Below are positions 19,301 through 34,300 of a stretch of DNA of 64,000 nt, in pieces (the first letter of the stretch is position 1; every line of letters starts with the position of its first letter). The stretch is from Trichormus sp. M33_DOE_039 (GTDB taxonomy: Bacteria; Cyanobacteriota; Cyanobacteriia; Cyanobacteriales; Nostocaceae). A model generated the notes under the pieces. The model saw only the letters and a program-made list of their open reading frames with translations. It was not told the origin of the DNA and did not search any database. The stretch covers positions 1 through 64,000 of the forward strand of contig DVDT01000060.1 in assembly GCA_015296085.1 (NCBI GenBank), in the 5' to 3' direction. A program made the translations under genes and the position numbers.

Positions 19301-22300
19301 AGAACCGACAGGAATAGTTTCAACCAGTTGATGATAGGTCTTTGATTCAGGTTGAATATCAATTACGTAAATTTGCGGCAGGAAGCGATCGCTAACATAA
19401 AGATAATCCCCCTCGTTATCTGTAATTGCCCAGTAGGGAGTAGCTCCCCATAACCTAATAGAATCAACTGTTTGTGTACTCGCATCGACATCCAGTTGTC
19501 GTAACGCCTGCATATCAATAACAGAAACGTCGCCATTACCCCTAGCTGCGTAGACACGGGTTAAATCAGGGGTAGGAGCAACACTTTGAGCAGCGACAAA
19601 CCCATCTTGGAGGGTGAGTCTAGCAACTAAATCACCTGTTTCTTGATCAATAAAACCAAGACGACCGCCACCTAAAGCCGAGATGGCATACTTACCATCG
19701 ATGTAATCCCCAAAGGAAATTCTATTGCTAAAAAATTCAGTTGGTATTTCCTCAATTAAAGGTGTAGCAATACGTTGGACTCCAGGACGAACAACGGAGA
19801 CATCCGCTAAACCAATCAGGACACTTTGAGGAACGATGACTTTAATTTCTGTATTGGTTACAGATTGAATTGTTCCTTCTACCTGAGTGCCGTCGGGATT
19901 ATGGAAATAAACTTGCGGGGTAGCTGTTTTATTGGGTGTGTAGTCGTCGCCCCTAAAGCGATTGCCACTTAAAGTAACTAGAGTTCCTGAGTCAGTCAAT
20001 TCTAAATTGGCAAAAAGAATCAGGGGATCTAAGTACAGGTCTTGAGAGGGTGGAATCGGAAGTGGAGGAATTTGTAGAGTATTCACACCAGGGCGCACTT
20101 CTAAACCATAGCTATTGCGAGATGGTAAGCCGACTTGGGGAATGGATAATACGTCAATGAGTTTATAGCCAGTGGGTACGACGGTGGCTAAGGTGGCGGT
20201 AATACCAATCACAGCGATCGCCGCACTCACTCCCCCTAAGGATAGGGACTGAATACCAAATTCTTCTGGGGCGGCAAAGGTGCGATCTGCTACTGAAGGA
20301 CTATCATTAATAATCGCGATTGCATTGCTGGAGTTACCTGCAAATTCGAGGTTAATTGTTCCCAAGGCATCAGCTGAGGCTGTACCCATAAAGTATGTTC
20401 CGCTACCCCAAATGCCAGTAAATGGGGGTGAAGTTGTCCGCGCATAACCATCACTACCGACAACACCTTTTTCTAATTGCAGCCAAACTGGTTGTTCTCC
20501 TCCGGTAGTATCGGGAACGGTACTGGCGCGGAAGAAATAAACTTCTGTGCCGGCTGCAATACTGGTATCGACGGGTAGAGTTAACTGAATTGGTTGATTG
20601 AGATTGCGATCGCCTAAATTTAATTCAAAGGCTTTCAACACTTGGAACGGTTGGGGAATTAGATAAGGTAAGCTATCCACAGCCACATCGTTAATACTGA
20701 CTGTGGTAACTTCCGATATCGTTCCTGGGCCAATACTAATTAATGAACCGTCCGCACCTTGAACAATTCCCCCCTCTTTGCCAATGGTGACTGGCCCGAC
20801 AATGGGATTGGTAATTTGAACGGGGATTAATACCTCAGATCCACCATTGATGACTGTAATAGTTGTCACACCTGGGTTTTTGGCGGTGACTAAGCCATCG
20901 CTACTCACCACCGCCACATCGGGATTACCGACAAAATAGCGGGTGCCTTTTTCAGCTTGAGTTAAATCGATTTGATCGAGGACATCAATTTTTAACTGTC
21001 TTGTACCGATTTGAGCAGGCAGAGAAAGGGTTTGAGGATAGGTTTCTAAGCCTGCAATGACAATTACTTGGTCTAAGGATTCTGCGGGAATGCCGACATT
21101 AAAGGCGGTGACGGCTTGGATGCCGTTGCGAGATGCGCTAATTAGCCCTGTACCATCAGCTAATGCCAATACTTGACCACGGGAATTAATCGTGGCGGCT
21201 GTGGGATTGCTGGATGAGATGGTGAGATAATTGCCCGTGAGGATGACATCTTGTTGGTCAGCGAAATCACCGAGGAAAATTAACTGAGTGCGATCGCCTG
21301 TTTGCAGTAAAGGATTACGATTTTGGATATCTATATTAAGTAGTGGTGCATCACTCACCTTCACTGTCACTTTTACAGGAATAGCCGCACCAAAGCCGTC
21401 ATCTGCTAAAAGCTCAAAACTAGCATTACCGATATAATCAGCAGTTGGCGTAAAGATTGCTCCCACACCATCAGCACTCATCTGCACTGTCCCGTTGACG
21501 GGATTCAGGACACGATAATATACAGCATCGCCGTCGGGGTCTGTTGCTAAGTTGGTTAAGGGAACTGTCACCGCTAAATCTTCATGGGTGAGAATCGAGG
21601 TTGTCTGCACCACAGGTGCTTGATTCGCCACAAAACCGTAGTTGCTGCCTAATATCTGCACATCTGTAGCGTTGATGCTACCGTCTCGGTTCACATCCAG
21701 GTTGACATTATATTTTGTATCTCCCTGTTGACTACCCAATGCAGATATCAACTGTTGACTATCTAAGCCATCTACTCGACCATCGGCGTTGACATCCCCA
21801 GCAACGAATAGTTGCAATGAGTAACCACCAGCCGTGTTATTCTTGGCGTTGATTTCTAATAGATGCAGCCCTTCACGATTCAGGGCATATAAAGCAAACG
21901 CACTATTGGCCGTTATTTGAGTCGCCAGGGGAGTTAAACCGTTAATTACAGGCAATTGTGGCTGTAATAAACTACCTGTATTGGCTTGGAGTTTTACCCC
22001 TAAGAGTATTACATTAGTTTCCGTTGCCCGCAGTTCCGAACCGCGCACGCTGAAGGTGTAACGCTGTGTTTCACCAGCGGTTAAGTTACCTGTGGTGGTT
22101 GTGGGAATAAATTTATTGGCACTGCCTAAGTCTGCAAGTACGGGTAAGACTTGTGGTTGTTGTTGATTGTAGAGAATGGCTGCCCCAACTTGACCCGGTG
22201 AAGGTGCAGTTAAGGTGAGAAGATGTTGATTATCCTGGGAGTAAGCGTAACGCTGAGACTCGCCTGTAAATAGTTGTCGTGCTGCTAGTAGATTACCGTT

Positions 22301-25300
22301 ATCATCGTAAGTGTAAGCCACTACTCGACCATCAGGAGCGGTGATCTTGCTGAGTCTTCCTTGGGCATCGTGGACAAAGCTAACTACCTCACCTGTGGAG
22401 CTGGTGATGCCACTATCTGTGTAGATAAATTTGACATTATTAGGTGTAATTTGTTCTTTGACTTTACCTGCGGCATCAAGATGATAAATTGTGCCATCGG
22501 GTGCTGTGAGAGTATATTTGTTACCGTTGAAGGTGCTGCTGGCTGGGTTGTAAGGTTGAGCAGTTTTGAGTTCGTAGAGTTTATTTCCAGCTAAAGTTAA
22601 CAGTGCATCCACTGACTGCAAACTATAGTTAACCCCAGGATCAGCTACCCAAGCGGGGGTGTAGTAAATTAAACCAGGAATTTCTCGTTTTTCTGGTTGG
22701 AAGGTAAATCCGACTCGTTGACCATCAGGTAAGCTTAAGTAGAGGCGTGTGCCTACACGGAAGGGATTGTAAGCACCTAATGTTTCTCTACCAGTTGCAG
22801 GGACATTGGTTTGGATATTAGTATCCGTATTTGCCAATCGCCAACCGTAACCAAAAGTTCCTGATTGTTGATTATTTAAAGAATCATAAGCGCGGACTAA
22901 ATTGAGAGTTGTGCCCGCAAAATCAACAGTTAAATCTGTTTCTCGGCGTTGATATTGGGTTGGTTTTTGTGGGCTATTAATTTCGATGAAGGCTTCAGTT
23001 GTAGTGCTGCGTCCACTAATATCAGTGGCTTGTAATCGCAATTGATAGAATCCGTTGCTGAGTAGTTGAGGATCTATTTGAGATAAAGCAGAATTATTGA
23101 CAGGAGTTTGACCGCTCGCTAATTTTTGCCAATGATTACTATTGAATGGTGAGATTTCTAATATCCAATCATCTAAATTACTATCAATAACATTACCCAA
23201 GATATTAGTAATATCTGTTAGTTTTCTGCCATTGAATCCAGTACCAAAATTGACGGCTGGAGCTAAATTATCTTGTGGATCTCTAACTTTAATGACTGAA
23301 CTGATTGTTCCTTCTAAACCATCAACATCCTTGGCTGTAGCTTCAACAATATATTTACCGGGTGCAGTTGCTGTAAATTCTCCTCTCCCTTGGGCATCTT
23401 TAGATACTAACTGACCATTGACTTTAATAGTGATGTTAGCAATATCTCCTAGACTGCTGGCTAAAGCATTAATTAAAATTTTCTGTCCTGGAATAGCAGG
23501 GAAGCTAGGAGTTAATTCGATGGTGACGGGTATGGGTTCTGGGGTTAAAGTTGCTTTAATTAAAACTGTTTCACTGCTGGTGGTTTCTCCATCACTCACT
23601 ATAAATGTGATGGGATATTCTCCCATTTGTCCAGGGCTAGGAATCCAGGTAAATTCACCTGTTTGAGAGTTGATTGTTGCTCCTTCTGGTAATTGATTGG
23701 CACTGTAGGTTAATTGTGTATTGCTGTCTGGATCTGTGCCAATTAAGGTAAATTTTAAAGCCTGTCCTAAGACTGCTGTATGGCTAGAAACTTGTAAGGA
23801 TGGTGCACGATTAACATTATCAATTTGGATGGCGACATCAACTGTACTAGTTGCCCCTTGGGGGTCAAAGGCAGCAAATTTTAGGGTATAGTTTCCGGCT
23901 TGTTCGTAATTAGGAGTCCAGGTAAACTGCTTGGTTTCGGGGTTGAATGATGCCCCAATCGGTAACTGAGAAATTGGTGATATCGATAGACTATCACCAT
24001 CTAAATCATTGGCAGCTAAGGTAAATTGTAAAAGTGTATTTTCTCTGCCTGATTGTGATGGTAAAGGAATTAAAACTGGGGCTTGATTAGTATTATTAAC
24101 TTTGATGGTAATTGTTTGTGCACTAGATTTATTACCATCACTAGCAATTAATTGAATATTATTGTATGACCCAGTATCATTGAGGGTTGTTTGCCAAGTT
24201 AATGCGCCTGTAACTGGGTTTAAAATTGCATTGACTGGTAAATTAATTGCAGAATAAGTCAAGACATCGCCATCTGCATCGGTGGCGTTGAGGTTGAGGC
24301 TAAGGGTTTGACCTTCGGCTAGGGTTTGGTTAGTTATTGGTGATAAAACTGGTGCTTGGTTAGCATTTCTTACCTTTAACTTGAATAATTTCTGGTCACT
24401 TAAAACCTCACTAATATCACCACTACCGCTGTCAGTCACCTTTAAGGTAATGTCATAGTTACCAACATCAGCAGCAGTAGGAGTCCAAGTAAAGATAGCT
24501 TTACCGTAAACTGAAGTCGGCACAAAGGTTGCACCATTGGGAAGTCCGACAGCACTAAATGTTAAATTATCTTGGTCTTTATCATTAACTAAAACTTCAA
24601 ATTGCAATTGTTCACCGACAACAGCAACTTTATCGCTAACAAAACTGAGTTGTGGTGGCTCATTAGGTGCGTTGACGGTAACAACGAAGGAATATTCTTG
24701 TGACTGTACAGCAGATGCGCCGCCACCATCACCGTCATCAGTGGCTTTTAAGGTAATGGTGTAATTGCCACTATCATTAAAGCTGGGTGCTAACCGCAAT
24801 ACGCCTTTACCATTACCTTGGTCGGTAAATGTGGCAAATCGGGGGATGCCAAACCCTGGTAAACCTTGGGCTGTGATAGTTAAGGGGTTACCGTCGGGGT
24901 CTATAAATTCGACAGGAAGCTCAAGAATTTCACCCCGGTTAATTGTTTGATTGGTGATGGGAGTAATAGCTGGGATGCGGTTAGTGTTGAGTACCTTGAT
25001 GGGGACGTTGACAACTGTTGATAGATTATTTCCTGTACCGTCTCCGTTGTCGGTAGCAATAAAGGTGGGGGTGTAATTACCAGCAGATGTATATTCAGGT
25101 GTCCAAATAAAGTAGCCAGTTTCTGAGTCGAAGGTTGCGCCTGTTGGTAAGTTAGTCACAGTGTAAGTAACTGTGGCTTCGCTACCTTCCAAGGGAGTTA
25201 ACGTCCCATCGGGGAGGCGTTCGGGTGGAACATAGGCTGGGTTGTCGGGGTCAAAGGCGAAGGCGCGGAAGCGAATTTGTTGCCCTTCTTGGACTTGCCA

Positions 25301-28300
25301 AGCGGCTAAATCATCAAAGATAGGAGCAGCATTAGCATTTAAGACAGTGATTTTTGCGGTTTGGCTGGTAACTGACTCGCCATCACCAGCACTAAAGGTA
25401 ATTTCAAATTCTCCGGCTTGGAAGAAGGTGGGAGTCCATTCAAATATGCCTGTATTGGGGTCGAGTTTCGCACCTCCAGGTAATATGTTGCTGAAATAGG
25501 TGATTTTCTGTCCTTCGGGGTCGGTGGCGAGTAGTTGAAGGCGGAGTTTTTCGCCTTGTCTCAGGGTGCGTTCTTGGGGACGAGTTAGGGTCGGTGCTTG
25601 ATTTTTGGGTGCAATGAGGATAGTTGTAGTTTGGCTAGTTTGGAGTAAGCCGTCACTGACAATAAATTTAACATTCTCGTAAGTGCCAGCAGCATTAAAT
25701 GCTGGTATCCAGCTTAATTTCTGCGTTAACGGGTCAAAAACTGCACCCCCTGGGAGATTCTCAGCAAAGAAGCTGAGAATATTGTTGTCTGCGTCGATGG
25801 CAGAGACAGGAATTTCTAAGAGTTCACCCTCTGTGCCTAGTATTTGTGTGGGCAGGGGACTTAAGACAGGCTGGTGGTTGCCGCCATTGACTTGGATGGT
25901 AAAGTTTTGAATGCCATAGCCGCCTCGTGAGTCGTAGACGCGCAGTTTAACGGATGTTTCTGCATTACTGCTGCTTGTGGGTGTCCAAGTGACTAACCCA
26001 GTGGCAGTATCTACCGTCATTCCTGCTGGGCCTTCATAGAGGAGGTAAGCTAAAGCTACACCATCGGGGTCACTTGCAGTGGCTTGATAAGTGTAAGTTT
26101 CTCCAGCTTTGGCTGTGAGAACGGGGGCAGAGGTAAAGTTTGGTGCTTTATTAGAAGTGGGTAAGGCATAAATTCCCGGTGCGAGGCTAACGCGCAGTTG
26201 TTCGGGATTTTGGACGGTGATGACTTTGCCACGAATCGATTGACCAGGGCTAAGGCGACCGTTGGTTAAGCTGTCGCTGAGGTCGATTAAGTAAGCACCT
26301 TGGTTAGTTGTACCGCTATTGCCGAGGGGAATGCCTGTAAAGTTATTTTGGGGTTCTAAGAGTAAGACTAAGGGGATGAGTAAGTCGTAGTCGGTCTTAC
26401 TGGTAATGATGACATCATAGGAGATGGTTTGAGTTTGGCGATCGCTGCGGGGATTATCAAATTTAAAATCAACGTAGGGTAAAAAGTCGGAGATGGCTGT
26501 AAAGTCATCAACGTAGTCTGCCTGCATCTCCAGTCCAGCTAGACTTTTCACCGTATTTTCTACTCGCAGTTCATAGCGGTCAGGAATTAAGGCATCAAAG
26601 GTTAGTTGAACTGTGCGGGTAGCTGCGTCATAGTTAATGGTTTGCGGTGTGAGGAAGCCTAGGCTATTACCTTGGAGTTTAAAGTTATTGAGATTGAGAA
26701 CAGAACTACTCTCACCAGCATTGCCTACATACATATCTTGGTCAAAGCTGATGCTGACAGTATTGTAGGGTAATGTAATGTTTGCATCCGGGGCGGGGTT
26801 GGTGGCAATAACTTTGGGTGCGACCACCGGACTTAAAACATCAATTTGACGAGATTGACTGATTAAAACTCGACCGTCAGCAGTCGCCTTGATCATATCG
26901 CCACGGCTACCACCCTGGGTAACTTTCACAGTTCTTAAGGTGGTGACATCTACCATTGTCATCTCACCCTGGTTACTGGATATAAATAACAATCCTGCTA
27001 GTTGTGTACCGTTCACGCCAAAGGTGAGGGAGTCGATAGCAGTATCAAAACTGAGGACACGTTGGGCTTTACCTGTGTTGTCAAAGCGGATGATATCACC
27101 TCGTTGTGGCCAAGTTGCCGCCCACAGTTGCCCATTGGGACTAAAGGCCATGTTCCCCACGCGGATATTGCTGAATGCAGTGAAGGTGGCGGTACTGGGG
27201 TCAAAGATTTCTACACCGTTACCAGATGAGAGATAAATTAACCCTGTTTCGGGATGAATGGCTAAGGTTTGGGTGATACCGTTGCCATATTGGTTGAGAA
27301 TTGCCCCGGTATTGGGGTTGAGTTGGAGTAAGGGGCCGCCGCCTGTGGTCGCCCAGAGGTTGCCGTTGCGGTCGAAGGCGAGGTCAAAGATGGGATGGGG
27401 TAAGGTAGCGAAGGGATTTCCGGCTGCCCCTCCGGTTTTGGGAATAGTGTAGAGTTGGTTACGACCTAAGCCACCACTAGCAATGACTGTACCATCTGCA
27501 CGAGTGGCGATCGCCATCGGCCCAATATTCCCATGACTTTGGCTAATCCCTGTAGCAAAGGCTTGGACTGTAAAGGGACGTAGGGTTTGGGTAAATTCAG
27601 ATGGTTGCGTTAATGTCCCTGGTGCAGGTATCAGCTTTTCTGCTTCTGTAAATAAGGGGTTGGTTGAGGGTTGGGTGCTGGGCTGTGGTGGTGTGCCTAA
27701 GTCTTGGGTTGTTTGGTTAACGGTAGGTAATGACCCTAAATTTACACCAGAACCATCATCTGGGGGAGTAATGCCGAGTCTGGGTTGTTCGCGGTTGCCA
27801 GCATTATCGGTAGCGAGGGCAATAAATTCATAGGTGTGTCCGGCTTCACCTTGGAAAATGGCTGAGGTGGCTGTAGTTTGCCGTTGCCAGATTTCAAAGT
27901 TGCCGCCGTCTTTGGCTACATATACGGTAACGTGTTTGACACCTGAACCTGCACTGTCATCAGTTGCTTGCCATTGGACGAGATAATCAGAACTGCTACT
28001 GCTTAAAGGTTTAGCAGTGAGTTGAGTCGTTGGTGCTTGGGCATCAACTACATTGCTTAAAGCTGTGGTATCTAAGGGGGCAGCAGTGTTAAAGATGACT
28101 CGCGCTTGAGAGGCGATCGCGCTGCCAGTGGTAATATCTGATTTGGGTTTAACTGTATAGGTAACAAAACCTCTACCTGCACCATTGGCATCATTGGCAG
28201 GTAATAAACCAATGTTGGGGTCTTGAATAACTTCCCCGGTATCAGGGTTAATTGCTTGTAATAGCCAAGTTGCTGTTTTCGAGAGTGGGTCAAGTCCGGC

Positions 28301-31300
28301 ACTAATGCGTAACAAGAAGCCTTTGGAACGGACAAAATCAAATGTCCCTTCAAAACTACCCCTACCTGTGGGTAAGTTAACTTGAATATCCCCTAGCTGC
28401 ATATCCCCTAATTCAAAGGTACGGGGATCTAAGTCTGCATCTAATTGAGTAACAATGCGGACTTCTCCTACCTTAGATGAGGCTGTAGCAGCATTTTCAA
28501 AGCTAATTGTATACGGTAGTGCCTCACCCAGAGGTAAAAATCCTTGATTACCAAATCCTAGGGGGCCTGTTAGGCTTGCTTGTTCGCCCACACTCCCTGC
28601 GGCGTTGAAGAACCGGGCAAAACTGGGGGTTGGTACGGTGACAGAACTAGGTAAGTCTAAGTTGGCACTACCATTTTTATTACTAAACGGTACGTAAATA
28701 TTAAACGCCTCAAAGTGGGTGCGTTGCGACAGTCCCAAATCGTAATCTTGGAAGTTGGGTAAATTTTGTGTGCCAATCTTGGTAGAGTCGTTGCCGTACC
28801 ATTGCCGTACTTTATCGAAGAAACTGACCAAGTTACCATCGGTAATGATTTGATTTCCCGACGGGCCAGCCAGTATCCCTGTTGCCAAAGTCGCCATTAA
28901 ACTGACTACTAAGGGATTTTGTCTCACCGGTGGGGCTTGGTCTTCGGGACGCAGTAAGCCGGCAATTTCTAAAGCTGCTAAGTAACTTTGTACCCAAGCT
29001 TGTTCATCTGCGGCTAAGACAATTAAACCTTGGGAAGCAGTGGCATCATTTAAGATGGCATTCCGCAGTTTTAAGGCTTCTTTGGTCTGCTGGTCGATAA
29101 ATTCTTGGCGAGTTAAGGCTGTAGCGGCTGCAATAATCGGGAATTGGAAGGCAACATCGAAGGGGTCTGCTTCTGCTAATGTATCTAATTTACCTGTATT
29201 GAAGTCAGGTAAAACAGCCGGATAAAACTGTTGTAAATCTGCTGGGGTGTTAATTTTGCCTTTAAGTTCGGGGTAAGCTTCATAAATTGCCAGACGTAAA
29301 GCAATAAAATCTCTATCAGTAATTGCCTTAACTCCTGGGTAGGTTTGCGCCGTAAAGGTACGTCCTACATAGCCACCTGTAGGTAAGTCAAAAATATAGC
29401 CTGGTGCTAGGTTGACTCCGGTAGTATTGACATCGGAGATTAAACTTGCCCAAGGTACATCTTTTAAGGCTGCGCTTTCGGGTTGTCCGCCGAGGTTGGA
29501 GGAAAACTTGAGATATGGGAAACCGTAAACTACACCATTTTTCCCTAATTCTGGTACGCCAAATTGGAATTGCACATAGGGAGTATCAATATTACTTAAG
29601 TTCTGTACAGATACCCCATAAATTCCTGCACCCCCCACTCCCAGCACACGGGGGCCACCCAAAGCAATATCTACATCCGGTTCAAGAGCGCGTTCTACTA
29701 AGTAACGGTATGGTACGATCGCAGTCTGTCCATCAGGGTTAATCACCTTGACATCATATAACCCATGTACTGCCTCGCGTAAATCAAAGATGGCAATGAT
29801 TTTGGTACTGTCAATCACCTCGTAGCGGACTGGTTGATATTCTGCAAATCCTGGTCTAACTAACTTAACTACCGCACCTTTTTGGAACTGCGCCCCGCGA
29901 ATGGTGGTGGTAACATAGCGACTATCTCCACCACGGTCTGTAGTGACATCAGTAATGCCAAAGGGTAGGACATCGGCTAATAAGTTAACAGTAGTGGCTT
30001 TACCACTATCCCGCACCAAGATATAGTACACGCCTGGTTTCGTGGTGGGAATAATCGCAGTTTGATTGGGGCTTAATTGCCCTTCATAGGCAGCATCATA
30101 AACAATATCTGTCGGAACATTGCCAAAGCGTAGGAATAATTCATTAGCTGATTCGCTATCTGTACCTGTCACCCTTACCCGCAGAGTTTGATTTTGTTGT
30201 ACCTTGACTTGGAAAAGTTTTTCTTTACCAGTGGTTAAGTTAGTGGTGAGAGGTACGCCTAATTGTAATTCTTCGACGGTGACATTCAATGGGTCGGCGG
30301 AAGCTGTGCGGTTATTGGCTTCGTTTGAACCTTCATACACCTGATTGAAAATATCAGGACGGATAATAATTCTGTATTGTCCGGGAATGGCTGGGGGTAA
30401 GGCGGCGGTGAGTTTGGATGTGTAAGATTCGCCTGTTTGCAGAGTTCCCTTAAATCCTACCCGACCAATGACGACATCATTAATATCCCAAATGTTGTCT
30501 GTGGAGAGGTAAACTGCATCAGTCCATTCACCGTTGGCTTTGTAATTACCTTGGTTAAATACAGTCCATTCTAATTGGATGTTATCACCCGTTTTGACTG
30601 ACCCAGGAACGGTAATTGTCTCTACCTGTAAATCAGATGGTGGCGGTAATTCAATAATTAAAGGTTGCAAACTGGGGGTAGCGTTATTTCCTTCATTTCC
30701 GCCTTCAAAAACTCGACCAATGGGGCTATCTTGTGGTGGGTCGGTGATGACAAAGACGTAGAATGGCCCAGTTAAATCTGTAGGTAGTCTGAGAGTTTTG
30801 TTGATGGTGTAACTAGCACCAGCCGCTAATCCGCCAGTATGATCAACATAATCTAAATAGCGATCGCTACGTAAATCTAAAAACTGGTCGCGGGATAAAT
30901 AAATTAAATCTCGCCAATTCGGTTGTTTTCTGGCTGTATTCCCCGTACTGTTATTCTTAACGGTGTAAGTCAAGTTAAAGGTTTGGCCGGTAATTGCCCG
31001 TTCTGGCGCAATTAACGAGGTGACTTGTAAATCTGGCGGTATGGCTAATTGAATCGGTAAGGGAACAGAGGTGATATTATTTCCCTCATCTCGATATTCA
31101 CCCACACGAGAAAGTCTTCTATCAATTCCATATTCAAAGGGGTCAACAGGATTAGGAACGATATTCGAGTCACTAAACACCAGAATATAGAAATTACCGG
31201 CTATACCGTCAGGTAAATCAAGATTAATAGTTGCTTGATAGGAACTACCTGCATCTAACTTGCCAAATCGGTCTAATTCTCCTAATAGTCGGTCTGTCTT

Positions 31301-34300
31301 ATCTAAAGAAGGATCAAGTGATAAATAAACTCTATCTTTCCAGTAATTTTGGCGGGTTTCTCTAGTCCCTTGGTTTTTTACTGTCCAAGTCACAGGAATA
31401 ATATCACCAGATTGGGGCGTGCTTGGAGGTACAAGAATTTGTGTTACTTGTAAATCTGCTTCGCGGTAAGTTACAGGTGTCAGAGTGCGACTGAGGTTAT
31501 TATTTCGAGGTTCAAATACTCGACTTTGGTATCTTTCCCGGTTGCGGAGATTATTTTCTGCACCACTAATTTGAACTGAATCACCTTCTTGTACTGCTGG
31601 GTCAGCGTTGGTAATTACATAAACATAATATTTGCCACCGATACCTCGCGGTAAAATCACCTCTTGGGTTTGGGTGTAACTTTCACCTGTAGTTAATGGT
31701 CGGGTGGGGCTATAAGCAAAGCTACCTAAGTAAGTAGGAGTGAGCGAATTAATGTCAAAGTTAGTAATATCACTGTTTCTGCGGTCAAAGACTGCCAAAT
31801 TCTGCAAATTGGGGTCGCTGGAAATATAAACATCATCGACCCAATAGCGTGTTCCATCCCAAACAGTTCCGCCTTGGTTGGTGACAGTCCATTGAATTCG
31901 GGCTTTTTCGCCTGAGAAGCTTTCCGGTGGAACATTAATTGCAGTGACAACTAAATCTGCGGGGATGGGTGTAACGTTAGTCGCTTCAGTGCGTGTATTG
32001 TTATTAGTGTAGGGACCTTCCCAAGTTGATTGCAGACTTGCATCCCGTTTCACATTGGTTTCCACAATCACATACTGACCAGATGCAGCCGGACTGAGGT
32101 TAAATGTCTGGTCTATGGTGTAAGTTTCATTCGCTTTCAGTTTCCCCGTCCGGTTAATCTTACCTAAAACCCAGACTTTAGCATTACGGTCTTCTAAATT
32201 GGGTTTATCTGATAAATAAACAATATCCGTCCAAGTCTCAGTTAAGGTTTCTGTCGTGGCTTGGTTTTGGACTGTCCATTTGACGTTAAATGGTTGACCA
32301 CCTTGGGCTTGAGTTGTGGGTGTAACTGATGTCACCACTAAATCTGGCGGTGGTGTCAATAAAATGGTGATGGGTCGCGCTTTATAGTTGTTATTGTCTA
32401 ATTCGTTGGGATCATCAGGGTTAATGTTGATATCCCTGGTGTCTTCCAAAACGACATCATAAGCATCTGACCAAGGCGTAATGTACCATTCCCCAGTCAG
32501 TTGTCCTGGTAAGGTGACTCGGACAATTTTTTCATAACCTGCACCCACTTTTAATGAACCAGAATGAGAGACTGTTGCTAACAAAATGTCATTGGGAAGG
32601 GGTGGGTTATCACGGGTAATGGGAGAGGGACGATTTTTATCTCTAGTTAACCAAATTGTATCTGTCCAACTGTCACGGTCAGTTTCTCCTACCCCTAAGT
32701 TAGTAACTTTATAGCGTACTTCAATTGTCGCACCGTCGAAGGCTTGGTCTGGGGCGATGACGTTGCTGGTTACTAAGTCTGATGGCGGTAAGCCGATGAC
32801 GTTGACTTGTTTGGCGAGGACATTATTACTGTCGTTGGGATATTCATCAACTTGTGTGCTTGCGTCTGCTTCCACTAATAAAAATGCTGGGCCTCGGAAA
32901 AACTTCGGCACAATATAAGGTTGAGTCCGACTGCGGTAGCTTTCCCCTGGTGCTAAGGCTGCACCATTATCTAGTGTCCCTAAGACAATATCATCACTAC
33001 TAATGCGGCTATCTAACGATAGATAAACCCTGTCGCGCCAACGGGGTGTGTTGGTAGCGACTGTTCCTTGGTTGATGACGACGAAATCTAAGGAAACTGT
33101 ACCACCAGCTGAGATATTTTCCGGGGCGTTAATTTCTTTGACTTGTAAATCGGGACGGGGTGCTAAAGTAACTTGCAGGATATCCGGGTCAACAGTAGTG
33201 TTATTATTGGTCGCCCCATGTTCATACAGGGAGTTACTGGCGTTAGTTTGAATGACAACTTGATACAATCCCTGTAAGGTAGAGGGAATAGTAAACTGTT
33301 CGGCACGAGTGTAAAACTTACCCGCTTCTAGTCCACTACCATAGGTAAATGAACCAAGTTGAATTGTTTGACCGTTGGGTTTACCGGCTTCCTGTAAAAA
33401 TACTCTATCTACCCAAGCTGTAGCAGCGTTACCTTGTCCAATATTCCGCACTGTCCAAGTAACATCAATCTTTTCTCCTGATTTAATCGCTGGTGGGGCA
33501 ATAATATCACTGACGGTCAAATCCGGCGGCGGGGTTAAGGTGATATTGACGGGGGTCGTAGAAACTCGGCGATTATTGTTGTTGTAAACAAACTCAAATG
33601 GCCCGCCTGTTTCGACAACTACGTAATAAGTCCCAGTTAAGCCGTTGGGTAAAGATGCTTGAACGTTGCGAATATAGCTTTGATCTAGTCCTAACGCCCC
33701 TGTATGGTTGAATTGTCCTAAGTTGACAACGACATTGTTACCTGCGGCATCCGTCGCTAGTTTAACAGTATCGTACCATTCACTGGTATTAGTAACAGCG
33801 ATCGCATTCCCTTGATTAGCTACACTCTGGTTTAAGACTGTCCAAGACATGCCCAAGGTTTGTCCACTACTTCCTGTCGCATCAGCACTCACCGCAGAGA
33901 TGACTAAATCTGCATAGGGAATTGTAACTACATCAAAGAAATTAGTTGCAGCCGCACTGTTATTACTTTCTTGATTGTTTTCCCAAATTTGATTAGTTGC
34001 GTCGGTTCTGACAAATAGGCGATACCGTCCTTGGAAGTTATTCGGGAGTAACAGTGTTTCGGTGCGGTTGTAACTTGCACCGACATTCAGCAAGCCGTTG
34101 CGGGTGAATTCGCCTAAGATGCGGTCATCATTATTGCCCACAATCTCATCGCTAGAGGCAATAATTCTATCTACCCAACTAGCAATTTTACCTGTGCCGT
34201 TGCCTTGATTGCTAACTCGCCAACTAATAGTAACTTCGGCAGGATTGCCAATAGTTAAAGGGGGTGCAGTCACATTGGTGACGACTAAATCTGCGTAGGG

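Noticed and set aside
22240-22995. Rhs segment considered as a polymorphic toxin
   Set aside because: There is no toxin tip, no cleavage motif and no immunity gene; the chain continues into structural domains.
27002-27236. Plus-strand ORFs inside the giant gene (and many like them between 13 and 39 kb)
   Set aside because: They lie opposite a continuous 8,994-codon frame with strong domain content throughout, so they are shadows.
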